From assembly GCA_918026815.1 (NCBI GenBank), contig CAKJVC010000154.1, positions 62,001 to 126,000 on the forward strand: a stretch of 64,000 bases of DNA, given 5' to 3'. The stretch is from Chalara sp. BL73. Taxonomy: Eukaryota > Ascomycota > Leotiomycetes > Helotiales. The translations under genes and the position numbers were made by a program. Position 1 is the first letter of the stretch; each line of letters begins with the position of its first letter. Under the pieces are notes generated by a model that saw only the letters and a list, made by a program, of their open reading frames with translations, was not told the DNA's origin and ran no database searches. This document shows, piece after piece, positions 1-10,900 of the stretch.

Positions 1-755
1 GCGCTGGCGTCGTTGTGCCTGCTCGTGCGAAGGCTTGTTAATGCGGTGAAGGTTGAGGCGTGAGAAGGGGGATAGAAGGGGAAGTATCGACGGGGCCAAT
101 GGGCAGACATACTTTTGCTTGTGCTTTTTTCCACTTGGTGCTTGCTGGGAGAAGTGCTTACTTCCTGCCATGGTGAGGGGTTTGAGATGCAGGCTTTGAT
201 GGGGGATGTTGAGAGCAGGTCGAGGCACAAGAGTACTGGAAGAAGTGTCCTAGAAGCAGAGTGACAACAAGGGGAACTGCGAGATAGATGATTGAGAGAT
301 GACTTGAAAACCACTTGAGAATTCTTATGATGGAGAGGTTGACATTGGAGAGAGAAGGGACATATATATACGAAGAGTAGAAGAATATTGGTTTGGAAGT
401 CTTAGCCATTGACCTTGCCCTGTAATTAGATTCGCCTTATAGTCGTTCTCTGAGCCAGAATCTGGTCTATACCACAATTTGTTGTTACCCGATTTTGGCC
501 AGGAGAAGGCGAACCGCCTTACGTGTGGGTGAGGATGATGTCCCCCCTAAACCAAAACCCGGCCGCATCAAGAAATTGTGGCAACCAAATTCTGCTCGGG
601 AGGGGGGGCTACGTAGGCAATGCTGTCGCCATATCCTAAACGAGGATCCGACCTCACCAAAATCTTTTGTGCATCGGGACTCTGTCAGGAGAAAACCTGC
701 TTAAGCGAGGTTTGTTGCCAAGAAAAGGCAACCGGACCAAATTCACACAGGCTGT

Positions 756-922
756 CCAAAATCTGCCCAGCCGCTTTGTTTCAGCAGATTTTGGAGTTCT
801 CCAATCAGAGTCATAGGAATAGAGACCGACGCTGTATGGTCCCGGACCCTTGCTCTGGTAGTTCAGGGATCCAAAATCTGGCTGCAGATGTTCAGGCCAA
901 CTCAAGTTGTGTCCAAAATCTG
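756..922. promoter_or_regulatory. CCAAAATCTG motif cluster, copy A
   Basis: The 10-mer CCAAAATCTG occurs at 756-765, 871-880 and 913-922, and its reverse complement at 785-794. Nearby near-matches are CCAAAATCT at about 658 and CGATTTTGG near 493. The cluster lies 300-450 bases upstream of the Clr5-ankyrin start. The mixed orientation suggests a binding site for a regulator, but this is inference only. The same cluster is present in the second copy. Confidence 0.4.
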
Positions 923-1212
923 GTGGCGCATGGGCGAGGCTGGCACTCTTGTCTTAAGATGAAATATTTTTATGACTCCAAGTTTCTTCTACTTAAGGTC
1001 GTTCTTTCTTAAGCATAACTAAATCTTTCGCAAACCTTAGTACGCGGTTCTATGTTGGTAGTGTTGTTAAACTAGGATCACGTGAACTTTTATTATCTTT
1101 TGGAATCTACCATCAGCTCCTTCCGCCCAAAAAGCTTGAATATTCTTTCCAAAAACAGAGGACTCTGTCTTCCTTCTGATCGATATAGTCTATCCCATAC
1201 TATTGATCTACA

Positions 1213-2797
1213 ATGGATCAGACAGCGAAGATCAACTGGGAGCGGGTTGAGACCGTCATCAGAACACTGTACTTGGAACAAGATTTAAGCCTCCCGAAGC
1301 TCATGAAGGAAATGGAAGAGAAACATTATTTCAAGGCTACGTAAGTTCTCATAATTCTCTTGTTTCGTGGTTCATAGCTGAGGCCAAGAAGAAAATATCA
1401 ATATGAAACGCAGTTCAAGAAATGGGATATCCGGAAGTATCGCACAGCACAAGAATGGAGGATTATATCTCACAAGGTCGCAAAAAAGAAAACGGGAGCA
1501 AAAGAGAGTGAAGTGATGCTGTATGACGTACCAATCAAGCCGAAAAGACTCAAGAAGGAGATCCAGCGCTATAAAGCTTTATCGACGGCAGGTGAGACTT
1601 CTTCAGGTAAACAATCCGGAACACGCTCTCTCCACTTTCCAAAGCTCACCATAATTATAAAGGACCATTGCCTCCAACACCCATCGGCTTCACTATCCGT
1701 ACCCCGCCACCACAGGATATTATATCTATATCAACGCCAACAGGGTTCCATTGTGACCCAACACTAGCAGAGATAGACTTCAGTTTTCGTACTCCTTCCC
1801 AAGATATACGGCATCCATGCCGATGCCAATAGAATCGGTTTATAATCATCCCCAGCAAACATAGGATTCACACTAATAAGCCAACTTCCTTTCCATAAAT
1901 TTAACTCCGTCTTCAGTAATTCAAGTAAGTAAAGAAAATTGCGAATGCTAGAATATAATCCACAATTTTTATACTGCATTGCACTCCGATCCTTGCCTCT
2001 TAAGCTCGGCGGAAACAGCTATGCTTACCTTATTTTATAGTAAACCCCTTCCTGTCTGACCTAGAGAATGGTAGCTCCGACTTAATACATTTCTCGCAAA
2101 ATATTCATTCCACTATTCTGAAAGGACCAAAAGGAAGCGATTGTGACAATTTGTCTGGCTCCTTCGATAAAATTGTTGAACTTCTCATGCCTGAGAATCT
2201 GTTCCCAAGCAATGCGCCAACGGCAGATGCGGCGATGTCACAACGAAAACCATCTCCGAACCTTCAGTTTCTAAGGCTGACTATGTATCTCGTCTCCAAC
2301 AATTTCCTTGGGGCAGCTGAAGCCGCTAGCGAGAGAGTCTACAAATGGATCAGACATTCTTTGAACGCTGGGTTGCTAGAGTACCTTAAGGGACTCGGTG
2401 GCCCTACAGTTGAGGCATTAATCGAGAATTTATTTCGATTAGCTATCGAAGCTGAAGATCATCACACTGTCAAACGATTGATAAATCTCGGCGTCAATCC
2501 CAACGAACAGGTGTGCCACGCGTGGATGCCACGCCTTACACCGCTCCAGAGAGCCTGTGAAATGCAAAACCTGAAGCTAGTGAAAGCATTAATAGATGGG
2601 GAGCAGAACCTGATAAGACCGCCGAGTCTAATGCATCTTTCTCAGCATTAAAGTTGGCAGTGGATGGCATCGAGGGTGATGATCATCTCGGACCTGAGCT
2701 TGCAGGTCCTGCTAGACGCCAGGGCTTCAGTGAATTTTGGCTCACAAGAGTCTCCTCTTTCCAGTGCCTTGACTTGGGGCTATGTTGAAGTTGTCCG
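1213..2797 (+). pseudogene. Truncated Clr5-ankyrin gene, copy A
   Basis: This is the duplicate of the intact gene at 9285-12965. It has the same ATG, the Clr5 exons and the first ankyrin repeats. It cannot give the same protein. Two A-run indels shift the frame briefly in the second exon and then restore it, two lost C's disturb the proline-rich exon, and a lost G near 2597 shifts the ankyrin frame so that a stop follows at 2649-2651. The ankyrin array is cut off within the fourth repeat near 2797 and continues into creB-like sequence. If the indels are consensus errors the coding part would still be a truncated fusion. Confidence 0.8.
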
Positions 2798-2820
2798 GAT
2801 TCAATGGGTTTGGGCGCTGA

Positions 2821-4240
2821 GCGCGGTCGCCAGGAACTGGCTGGGTTCACGATATTTTCGAGGAGTCTTGACATCGGAGACGAAATGCTTGACCTGCGAA
2901 ACTGCATCTCAGCGCGACGAGACCTTTCTAGATCTATCTATTGACTTGGACAATCATTCATCAGTATCATCTTGCTTAAGGAAGTTCTCCGCTGAGGAGA
3001 TGTTATGCGAACGGAACAAATTCCATTGCGATAGCTGTGGCGGCTTACAGGAGGCTGAGAAACGGATGAAAATCAAAAGGCTGCCAAAGATTCTGACACT
3101 GCACTTGAAGAGATTCAAGTACTCAGACGATATGACACGTTTGACGAAGCTCTTTCACCGGGTCGTGTATCCGTACCACCTTCGAATGTTCAACACGACA
3201 GATGATGCTGAAGATCCGGATCGATTGTACGAGCTTTACGCCGTGGTTGTACACATTGGCTCCAATGCGTTCCATGGTCATTATGTCTCCATTATCAAGA
3301 CACAACCCCGTGGCTGGCTGCTGTTTGATGATGAAATGGTGGAACCGGTGGATAAGCATTACGTGCGAAACTTCTTTGGTGACAAACCTGGTCAAGCGTG
3401 CGCATATGTGCTTTTCTACCAGGAGACGACAGAAGAGGCCATGCGGAAGGAGATGGAGTCTGAAGGCTTGGCTCAAGTTGCGTTGGCGTCGTAAGAAGCT
3501 GAGCTGGCCCAGGGCCACCTGCAACAATCTAATGGCGCCTATCCTGCATCTGTTTCTAAGCAGGTTAGTCTTCCCGCTACGCCGGAGGAGCAAGAGGAGT
3601 TTGTCTCTCAACAATGTCATCTCCACACCATTACCAATAGCACAGAATACCGCAACGGTTCCGCTTCTGTCTTCTCCTACGTCAGAACCAGCCTCCAAAG
3701 TAAAGACCAAGGAAGATAAGGCACGCGCGCAAAAAGAGATCAAAGAGTCCAAAGAAGCCGAAAAAGCAAAGAAGGCAGCCGATAAAGCAGCTGAGAAGGA
3801 AAAGGCAAAAGCCGAGGAGAAGCGGCTGAAGGAAGTTCAAGCGGCAAGGAAAGAAGAGCTCAAAGCCCGAGAAGAGGAGGCGAAGAGGGTCATTGCGTTA
3901 AGCAAACAGACTGCTGTGGAAGAAGAAGAAAAGCGTAAAAGGGGAGGTTGCTGGAAACGGCGTACCTGCACGTGCATCTACGTTCGCAGAACCAAATGGC
4001 CAACCAGAGAAGGAAAAGGGCTTCATGGGTAGCCTGTCGAGGAGCCATAGAGGAAGCAAGAGTATGAGCCGGAAGAGCTTTGGGTTCCTGGGAAGCAAAG
4101 AGTCGAAGGTTTCGGGAAGCGGCGATACCGCTGTTGAAGGGGAATCAGGGCCACGGACACCAGAGAAGAACCAAAAGCCTCCTAAGGAAAGATTTAGCTT
4201 TAATTTAGGACGGAAAAAGAGTAGCGTCATGAATCCATGA
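2821..4240 (+). pseudogene. creB: 3' half of creB-like ubiquitin-specific protease
   Basis: The translation matches the second half of the CreB/UBP9 (USP12/46-type) deubiquitinases, which act in carbon catabolite repression. Visible parts are the zinc-binding CLTCE and CDSC pairs, the strand [11 protein letters not shown], the catalytic His box HGHYVSI, then WLLFDD, a charged coiled coil (KEAEKAKKAADKAAEKEK) and the C-terminal GSLSRSHRGSKSMSRKSFGF. The Cys box and the whole N-terminal half are absent. The coding is split over frames, with breaks near 2864, 3607 and 3945, plus an in-frame TAA at 3492-3494. It therefore cannot encode an active protease. It starts exactly where duplication copy A ends, so it was probably cut by that rearrangement. 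Family identification is strong; the exact paralogue is less so. Confidence 0.8.
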
Positions 4241-4859
4241 TGATGAGCTAACATTTGCGACGAGGAGTATGTTGGTCGGACATTTGTTAATTTGGAGAAG
4301 AGAGACCGAGAGGTCATGTAGTATATGGACTGCATATGAAGCTATTTCCAGTGGCAAAGGGAAAACGATAGTGAGCTTGAAAAGCTCATGCGGATACTAG
4401 GAGTTAAATTTTGGGGTGTGGGCATCCTCCCATGAATCATATTTTGAATGACATATATAAAGCATGGCATGGGTGGACGTCCGTCAGATAGCGACTTCAA
4501 ATAACGTCTATAGCGATCGATCTACAAGCAGGTTGCACTCTTCTTTCAAAACCGTGAATCTTGTGCGTAAGAAGTGAGACCTCGAATCTGGGTATCTTCT
4601 TTAATTCTCCCAAAGCCTCTAATACGGAACACCCATTTCGAGGCAAGAGTTTCTCACGCACCCAAACCACTGCACCAAACGCCATGCCATGCTAATCTCG
4701 AATATTTCCCTCCCCCCCCCAGTATCGTGATACACCCTTTTTTTACGTCGGGACCCCGTATGATACACATTCCATCCGCGACCTTGGGCTCAAGGCTTCC
4801 TTTCTTCCCATCGCTTCTTGACCTGATCTCCTGCTCCTGCGTATGGCATACGCACCAAA
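4241..4859. other. Intergenic, no gene seen
   Basis: Between the creB remnant and the convergent yos1 gene. It has short pyrimidine-rich runs (C9 near 4713, T7 near 4738) and no ORF with recognisable content. Confidence 0.5.
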
Positions 4860-5371
4860 CTACCCAAGCAGCAGCTCGTAAACTATAATCACGATATTGA
4901 TCCCTATCAGCGGTACTACGCAGAACAACGTCAGCCTACCACCCCCAAATCAAAGCCCGCCTCCTTCCCGTTCCCATCCCCCCGTCTTTTCTTTTTTGTC
5001 CCTCGGCAACATCCCATACTTATGATAAAACGAAACGGGAAGCGCAGAAAGAGGGTAGGGGGAGGAAGGAAGAAAGAAAGAAGAAAAGAAAGAGCACGCA
5101 CTCCGCATGAGCGTCCGCACGCTCGCAACGAGATTTACGAGCTTCCCTTGACGCCCACGTCCTGTCCCTGCGCGCCGAACCCGGGGTCCTGCAGCGTGGA
5201 GGACCAGCCGACGCGCGCGAGGAAGCGGTCTTCGCTGAGGATCGCGATGGCGTTTATGAGGAGGATGGAGACTTTTTGGTGCGTTTGCGTTAGCTGGGAT
5301 TTTTCTCGGGGGAGGGGAGGGGGGATAGGAGACGAACTGTAGATTAGGTTTCCGAAGGCGAAGAACATCAT
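4860..5371 (-). CDS. YOS1: Yos1-like ER-Golgi transport protein, frameshifted
   Basis: Yos1 (IER3IP1 in animals) is a small two-helix membrane protein of COPII vesicles, needed for ER-to-Golgi transport with Yip1 and Yif1. Three exons are seen on the minus strand: 5338-5371, 5102-5271 and 4860-4915, with GT-AG introns of 66 and 186 bp. The product reads MMFFAFGNLIY, then LLINAIAILSEDRFLARVGW, then KLVNLVASVRTLMR, and ends IVIIVYELLLG, matching the family along its full length. The exon sum is 260 bases, one short of a whole frame. The missing base lies at the GGG near 5144, between DVGVKG and KLVNL; without it translation stops at a TAA immediately after. The corrected product would be 86 residues, the normal family size. 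Either a recent frameshift or a consensus error explains this. Confidence 0.85.
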
Positions 5372-5694
5372 CTTTGCGGTTTGTAGGGTGTGGGTTTTTA
5401 GGGCGTGAGGAAATTGCTGCGTGGTGTGAGGTGGGTTGTGGTTTTTCTGAGGTTTTGGAAGATGTGAGCTCAAGACAGATTTCATTGGCGTCAGCCTTGT
5501 AGTGAGGCTGGTGGTCTTGGCGTGGTGATCTCCCTTGATATGTGAAACTTGATCTCCATCCGTCCTCCTCAAAAATTCACCAAAGGAATATATCATAGGA
5601 AATTTCTATTCCGGATTAAGTCATGTGATTGAATTTTAAGTCAATACTCATTTCTTTTGATAAACATTGGAACTACGCCTTCGGGGAACTCAAG
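5372..5694. promoter_or_regulatory. Divergent yos1/alg12 intergenic region
   Basis: About 320 bases separate the start codons of yos1 (minus) and alg12 (plus, taking the inner ATG at 5695), so both promoters must lie here. I saw no clear shared operator. Confidence 0.4.
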
Positions 5695-7354
5695 ATGTTG
5701 GGGCTCGTTATTCCGGTCCTAATCATACTGCACCTCATAGCAGCACCGTACACCAAGGTTGAGGAATCGTTCAACATCCAAGCGACCCATGATATCGCAC
5801 TTCATGGGCTCAACCTAACATCTCAAAACTTCGACCATATAACCTTTCCCGGCGCCGTTCCACGCAGCTTCATCGGCGCAAGCCTTCTTGCCTGGACCTC
5901 GAAGCCAATCCTCTCTTCTTGGAGATGAGTTTAGGGAGAAATATGCGCAGCATGTCGCCCGTGGGCTTTTGGGACTGAGTAATGCCGGAGCATTGCTGTA
6001 TTTCGAAGCTAGCTTGGAGAAGAGATTCGGAAAGGATGTTGGTCGATGGTTTGTAGTATTGTTGGGTAGTCAGTTCCATGTGCTGTACTATGCGAGCAGA
6101 ACGTTGCCGAATATGTTTGCTTTTGGCCTTAGTATGTTTTCCATCTCACCCCAGACTATATCTGCGGAAATCTAACTATACCTAGCCACAATCGCATTCG
6201 GTTCAATATCACCTGATATCCAGATCTCCCTCCTAGTTGCTGCAGGCGTGATCTTCCGCTCTGAGATCGCCATCTTGTTGGCCACTACTCTCATCTATGA
6301 GTTATGCATCACGTCACAGCCGAAGAAATTCATTCTGTCTACCATCAAGGCTGGCGTCTTGGCTGGCATTGCGTCTTTAGCGCTGACGATCGGCGTTGAT
6401 TCCTACTTTTGGCAATATCCGCTCTGGCCAGAGCTCTCAGGCTTCATATTCAACGTGCTACATGGAAACTCTTCCGACTGGGGTACTTCCCCCTTTCACT
6501 CCTATTTCACCAACTTCTTACCACGACTCCTTATGAACCCACTCACCCTCCTCTTAATTCCATTCGCTTTGTACCTACCCACATACCGGGCCGCGGCGAC
6601 GAGGTTGGCTGTCCCAAGTCTAGCTTATGTTGCGATATACAGTATCCAGCCACATAAAGAATCGCGGTTCATTATTTATGTTGTACCACCACTCACGGGT
6701 GTCGCTGCGCTGTCCGCAAGCTATATATATACCCGTCGCAGCAAATCTTTAATTTACGGTTTTTCGTCTCTCGTCCTTATTCTCTCCATCTTCGCCTCCT
6801 TCTTGGCATCAACACTGCTCCTCACAATTTCGTCACTTAATTATCCCGGAGGCGAGGCTCTAACACTTTTGAACGCTCATCTTCGCTCTAACCATCCCTC
6901 AGAGCCAGTCAGCATACACATGGACGTTCTGTCATGTATGACAGGCGTCACCAGATTTCAACAAGAAACTTCTGGTCTACCACATGTCTCATACGATAAA
7001 ACGGAAAACGCGACCACCCTCCTCGAGCCTGGCTTCTGGACGCAATTCGACTATGCAATTATGGAAGAGCCAGGTTTGGCTATTGGTGCGTGGGAACCCA
7101 TCGGTGTTGTATATGCTTACAGTGGTATCGAACTCTTAAAGCCGGGACAAGGACTGCGAAAAGACGAGGAATTGGAATTAGCAAAAGGCGGGGATGTCGA
7201 GTTGGAAAAGGGGGAAAGTGTAGAGCTGAGCAAGTACAGGGGCTTAAGTGAAAGTTTGGCGTGGGTCAGGCAGAGGGTTCGGACTATGAGTCGTGGATGG
7301 TGGATTGGGCCGAGAATGCACGAGAAGGTATGGGTTCTTAGAAGGATTAGATAA
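5695..7354 (+). CDS. ALG12: ALG12-like ER alpha-1,6-mannosyltransferase, frameshifted
   Basis: ALG12 (GT22 family) adds the eighth mannose to the lipid-linked N-glycan precursor in the ER lumen, using dolichol-phosphate-mannose. Family features are [17 protein letters not shown] near the N-terminus, [28 protein letters not shown] and the QPHKESRF motif, with many hydrophobic segments between. One intron (6132-6185) has a CTAACTA branch site. An upstream in-frame ATG lies at 5629; 5695 fits the usual N-terminus better. One frame change is needed near 5912-5925, in a CTCTCTTCTT stretch, between WTSKPILSS and [10 protein letters not shown]; no intron there solves it. The shift fits one extra base or loss of a CT unit. 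Corrected length would be about 535 residues, near family size. The rest of the frame is open. Confidence 0.85.
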
Positions 7355-7610
7355 TTCAGAGAGAACTATGAGTTTATAATTTCAAGATGCGACTGTGCGA
7401 CTTGCAGGTATGATTTATGATTGACTTGAGATATGCGTGGTACATTTAGGCGGGGGACAGAAGCAACCCATGAGCACAACATGGAAAGGTAGTCGATGCT
7501 GATATCCAAATAAATGCTTTTGTATAAAACCTTTCGACTATAAGCTAAATCAATCAAGAAGAATGAGAGTTAATATCCAGAACTGTGAAGTACAAGTAGC
7601 AACAGGGAAG

Positions 7611-7843
7611 CTAGTCTGGCTTCTTCTCCGCGACACGATGTCTCTTCTTCCAGCTGCTCTCAATACACCGCATCCCAAATAAAACAAATACTCCTAAAGC
7701 CTCATGAATAACCCAAACACCTCAATCCAAAAGGCCAAAACATAAACTTGCTAGGGTACCTGTCAGCTTCGAGTAAATATATCATGCATGGCATAGTTAT
7801 ATTGAACTGCAAACTCACCAAAGAAAAAGAAATCACCAGGCAT
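7611..7843 (-). CDS. Possible very small membrane protein
   Basis: A tentative two-exon reading frame: 7819-7843 (MPGDFFFF), an intron at 7721-7818 with a GTGAGT donor, and 7611-7720 encoding a hydrophobic stretch (GVWVIHEALGVFVLFGMRC) and a basic tail ending RHRVAEKKPD. The sum is 135 bases, 44 codons plus stop. A different acceptor at 7760 would lengthen the product but meets an in-frame TGA. The hydrophobic-then-basic pattern looks coding, but I do not recognise a family. Confidence 0.25.
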
Positions 7844-7869
7844 TCAGAGGGCTTCCAAAAAGCTTCCGT

Positions 7870-8181
7870 CTATCGATGGTGTGTATGATTCGCATCATGT
7901 CCGTAAAACACCCTGTCGAACTCCTGAAGCTGTCCTGACATGTCATGTGTTGCCGAGGCGGTGCTTCTCTGGCCCCAGTACAAAGGCGACGATGATTGGA
8001 ACTGCTTGTCGTCAAGGTAGTCTTCGACCCGCTGGTTCGCAGGGTCGTTTGCGTTGTAGTTGTTGGTCGAGGCGCTGGCGTCGTTGTGCCTGCTCGTGCG
8101 AAGGCTTGTTAATGCGGTGAAGGTTGAGGCGTGAGAAGGGGGATAGAAGGGGAAGTATCGACGGGGCCAATGGGCAGACAT
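7870..8181 (-). CDS. Hypothetical protein spanning the duplication edge
   Basis: An open frame of 103 residues from the ATG at 8181, reading MSAHWPRRYFPFYPP at the start and ending with a His-rich YGHDANHTHHR tail. The middle (NANDPANQRVEDYLDDKQF) has a composition typical of coding DNA. The 5' third lies in the duplicated block and the 3' part in single-copy sequence, so the copy at the left edge shows only the 5' portion (1-110). It may be one exon of a longer gene with an upstream GTATGT or GTAAGC donor. No family recognised. Confidence 0.3.
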   Translation of the reverse strand: MSAHWPRRYFPFYPPSHASTFTALTSLRTSRHNDASASTNNYNANDPANQRVEDYLDDKQFQSSSPLYWGQRSTASATHDMSGQLQEFDRVFYGHDANHTHHR

Positions 8182-10900
8182 ACTTTTGCTTGTGCTTTTT
8201 TCCACTTGGTGCTTGCTGGGAGAAGTGCTTACTTCCTGCCATGGTGAGGGGTTTGAGATGCAGGCTTTGATGGGGGATGTTGAGAGCAGGTCGAGGCACA
8301 AGAGTACTGGAAGAAGTGTCCTAGAAGCAGAGTGACAACAAGGGGAACTGCGAGATAGATGATTGAGAGATGACTTGAAAACCACTTGAGAATTCTTATG
8401 ATGGAGAGGTTGACATTGGAGAGAGAAGGGACATATATATACGAAGAGTAGAAGAATATTGGTTTGGAAGTCTTAGCCATTGACCTTGCCCTGTAATTAG
8501 ATTCGCCTTATAGTCGTTCTCTGAGCCAGAATCTGGTCTATACCACAATTTGTTGTTACCCGATTTTGGCCAGGAGAAGGCGAACCGCCTTACGTGTGGG
8601 TGAGGATGATGTCCCCCCTAAACCAAAACCCGGCCGCATCAAGAAATTGTGGCAACCAAATTCTGCTCGGGAGGGGGGGCTACGTAGGCAATGCTGTCGC
8701 CATATCCTAAACGAGGATCCGACCTCACCAAAATCTTTTTGTGCATCGGGACTCTGTCAGGAGAAAACCTGCTTAAGCGAGGTTTGTTGCCAAGAAAAGG
8801 CAACCGGACCAAATTCACACAGGCTGTCCAAAATCTGCCCAGCCGCTTTGTTTCAGCAGATTTTGGAGTTCTCCAATCAGAGTCATAGGAATAGAGACCG
8901 ACGCTGTATGGTCCCGGACCCTTGCTCTGGTAGTTCAGGGATCCAAAATCTGGCTGCAGATGTTCAGGCCAACTCAAGTTGTGTCCAAAATCTGGTGGCG
9001 CATGGGCGAGGCTGGCACTCTTGTCTTAAGATGAAATATTTTTATGACTCCAAGTTTCTTCTACTTAAGGTCGTTCTTTCTTAAGCATAACTAAATCTTT
9101 CGCAAACCTTAGTACGCGGTTCTATGTTGGTAGTGTTGTTAAACTAGGATCACGTGAACTTTTATTATCTTTTGGAATCTACCATCAGCTCCTTCCGCCC
9201 AAAAAGCTTGAATATTCTTTCCAAAAACAGAGGACTCTGTCTTCCTTCTGATCGATATAGTCTATCCCATACTATTGATCTACAATGGATCAGACAGCGA
9301 AGATCAACTGGGAGCGGGTTGAGACCGTCATCAGAACACTGTACTTGGAACAAGATTTAAGCCTCCCGAAGCTCATGAAGGAAATGGAAGAGAAACATTA
9401 TTTCAAGGCTACGTAAGTTCTCATAATTCTCTTGTTTCGTGGTTCATAGCTGAGGCCAAGAAGAAAATATCAATATGAAACGCAGTTCAAGAAATGGGAT
9501 ATCCGGAAGTATCGCACAGCACAAGAATGGAGGATTATATCTCACAAGGTCGCAAAAAGAAAACGGGAGCAAAAAGAGAGTGAAGTGATGCTGTATGACG
9601 TACCAATCAAGCCGAAAAGACTCAAGAAGGAGATCCAGCGCTATAAAGCTTTATCGACGGCAGGTGAGACTTCTTCAGGTAAACAATCCGGAACACGCTC
9701 TCTCTCCACTTTCCAAAGCTCACCATAATTATAAAGGACCATTGCCTCCAACACCCATCGGCTTCACTATCCGTACCCCGCCACCACAGGATATTATATC
9801 TATATCAACGCCAACAGGGTTCCATTGTGACCCAACACTAGCAGAGATAGACTTCAGTTTTCGTACTCCTTCCCCAAGATATACGGCATCCATGCCGATG
9901 CCAATAGAATCGGTTTATAATCATCCCCCAGCAAACATAGGATTCACACTAATAAGCCAACTTCCTTTCCATAAATTTAACTCCGTCTTCAGTAATTCAA
10001 GTAAGTAAAGAAAATTGCGAATGCTAGAATATAATCCACAATTTTTATACTGCATTGCACTCCGATCCTTGCCTCTTAAGCTCGGCGGAAACAGCTATGC
10101 TTACCTTATTTTATAGTAAACCCCTTCCTGTCTGACCTAGAGAATGGTAGCTCCGACTTAATACATTTCTCGCAAAATATTCATTCCACTATTCTGAAAG
10201 GACCAAAAGGAAGCGATTGTGACAATTTGTCTGGCTCCTTCGATAAAATTGTTGAACTTCTCATGCCTGAGAATCTGTTCCCAAGCAATGCGCCAACGGC
10301 AGATGCGGCGATGTCACAACGAAAACCATCTCCGAACCTTCAGTTTCTAAGGCTGACTATGTATCTCGTCTCCAACAATTTCCTTGGGGCAGCTGAAGCC
10401 GCTAGCGAGAGAGTCTACAAATGGATCAGACATTCTTTGAACGCTGGGTTGCTAGAGTACCTTAAGGGACTCGGTGGCCCTACAGTTGAGGCATTAATCG
10501 AGAATTTATTTCGATTAGCTATCGAAGCTGAAGATCATCACACTGTCAAACGATTGATAAATCTCGGCGTCAATCCCAACGAACAGGTGTGCCACGCGTG
10601 GATGCCACGCCTTACACCGCTCCAGAGAGCCTGTGAAATGCAAAACCTGAAGCTAGTGAAAGCATTAATAGATGGGGGAGCAGAACCTGATAAGACCGCC
10701 GAGTCTAATGCATCTTTCTCAGCATTAAAGTTGGCAGTGGATGGCATCGAGGGTGATGATCATCTCGGACCTGAGCTTGTGCAGGTCCTGCTAGACGCCG
10801 GGGCTTCAGTGAATTTTGGCTCACAAGAGTCTCCTCTTTCCAGTGCCTTGACTTGGGGCTATGTTGAAGTTGTCCGCATTCTTGTTTCCGCAGGCGCTGA
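8072..10900 (+). repeat. Segmental duplication, copy B (direct)
   Basis: Second copy of the 1-2820 block, offset 8071 at the left and 8079 at the right because copy A has lost a few bases. Copy B looks like the parental version: its coding frames are intact and the ankyrin gene continues past the end of the shared block. The 83-residue ORF at 8229-8480 (minus) is in both copies but is not convincing as a gene. Confidence 0.95.
8828..8994. promoter_or_regulatory. CCAAAATCTG motif cluster, copy B
   Basis: Same arrangement as in copy A: CCAAAATCTG at 8828-8837, 8943-8952 and 8985-8994, with the reverse complement at 8857-8866. It lies upstream of the intact Clr5-ankyrin gene. A palindromic CACGTG follows at 9151-9156, 129 bases before the start codon. 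Confidence 0.4.

Larger units (their letters stand above)
1..2820 (+). repeat. Segmental duplication, copy A (direct)
   Basis: This block recurs in the same orientation at 8072-10900 and is near-identical up to base 2797 (10876 in the other copy). I see only one clear substitution (A at about 2720 against G). The other differences are small length changes: T4/T5 near 663, A-runs near 1480 and 1500, a CT unit near 1625, C-runs near 1797 and 1852, a G-run near 2597 and a TG near 2703. Except for one A-run, copy A is always the shorter. After 2797 the copies diverge for about 15 bases, share GGCGCTGA (2813-2820 and 10893-10900), then are unrelated. The left end lies outside the window. Confidence 0.95.

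Noticed and set aside
158..409. 83-residue minus-strand ORF with a hydrophobic stretch, present in both copies (also 8229-8480)
   Set aside because: Conserved only because the DNA is duplicated; no family, and it probably lies in the leader of the gene at 7870-8181.
495..1012. ORFs of 69-130 residues upstream of the Clr5-ankyrin gene (and their copy at 8566-9084)
   Set aside because: The frame is changed by the single T-run difference between copies, and the sequence is dominated by the repeated CCAAAATCTG motif; it looks like promoter DNA.
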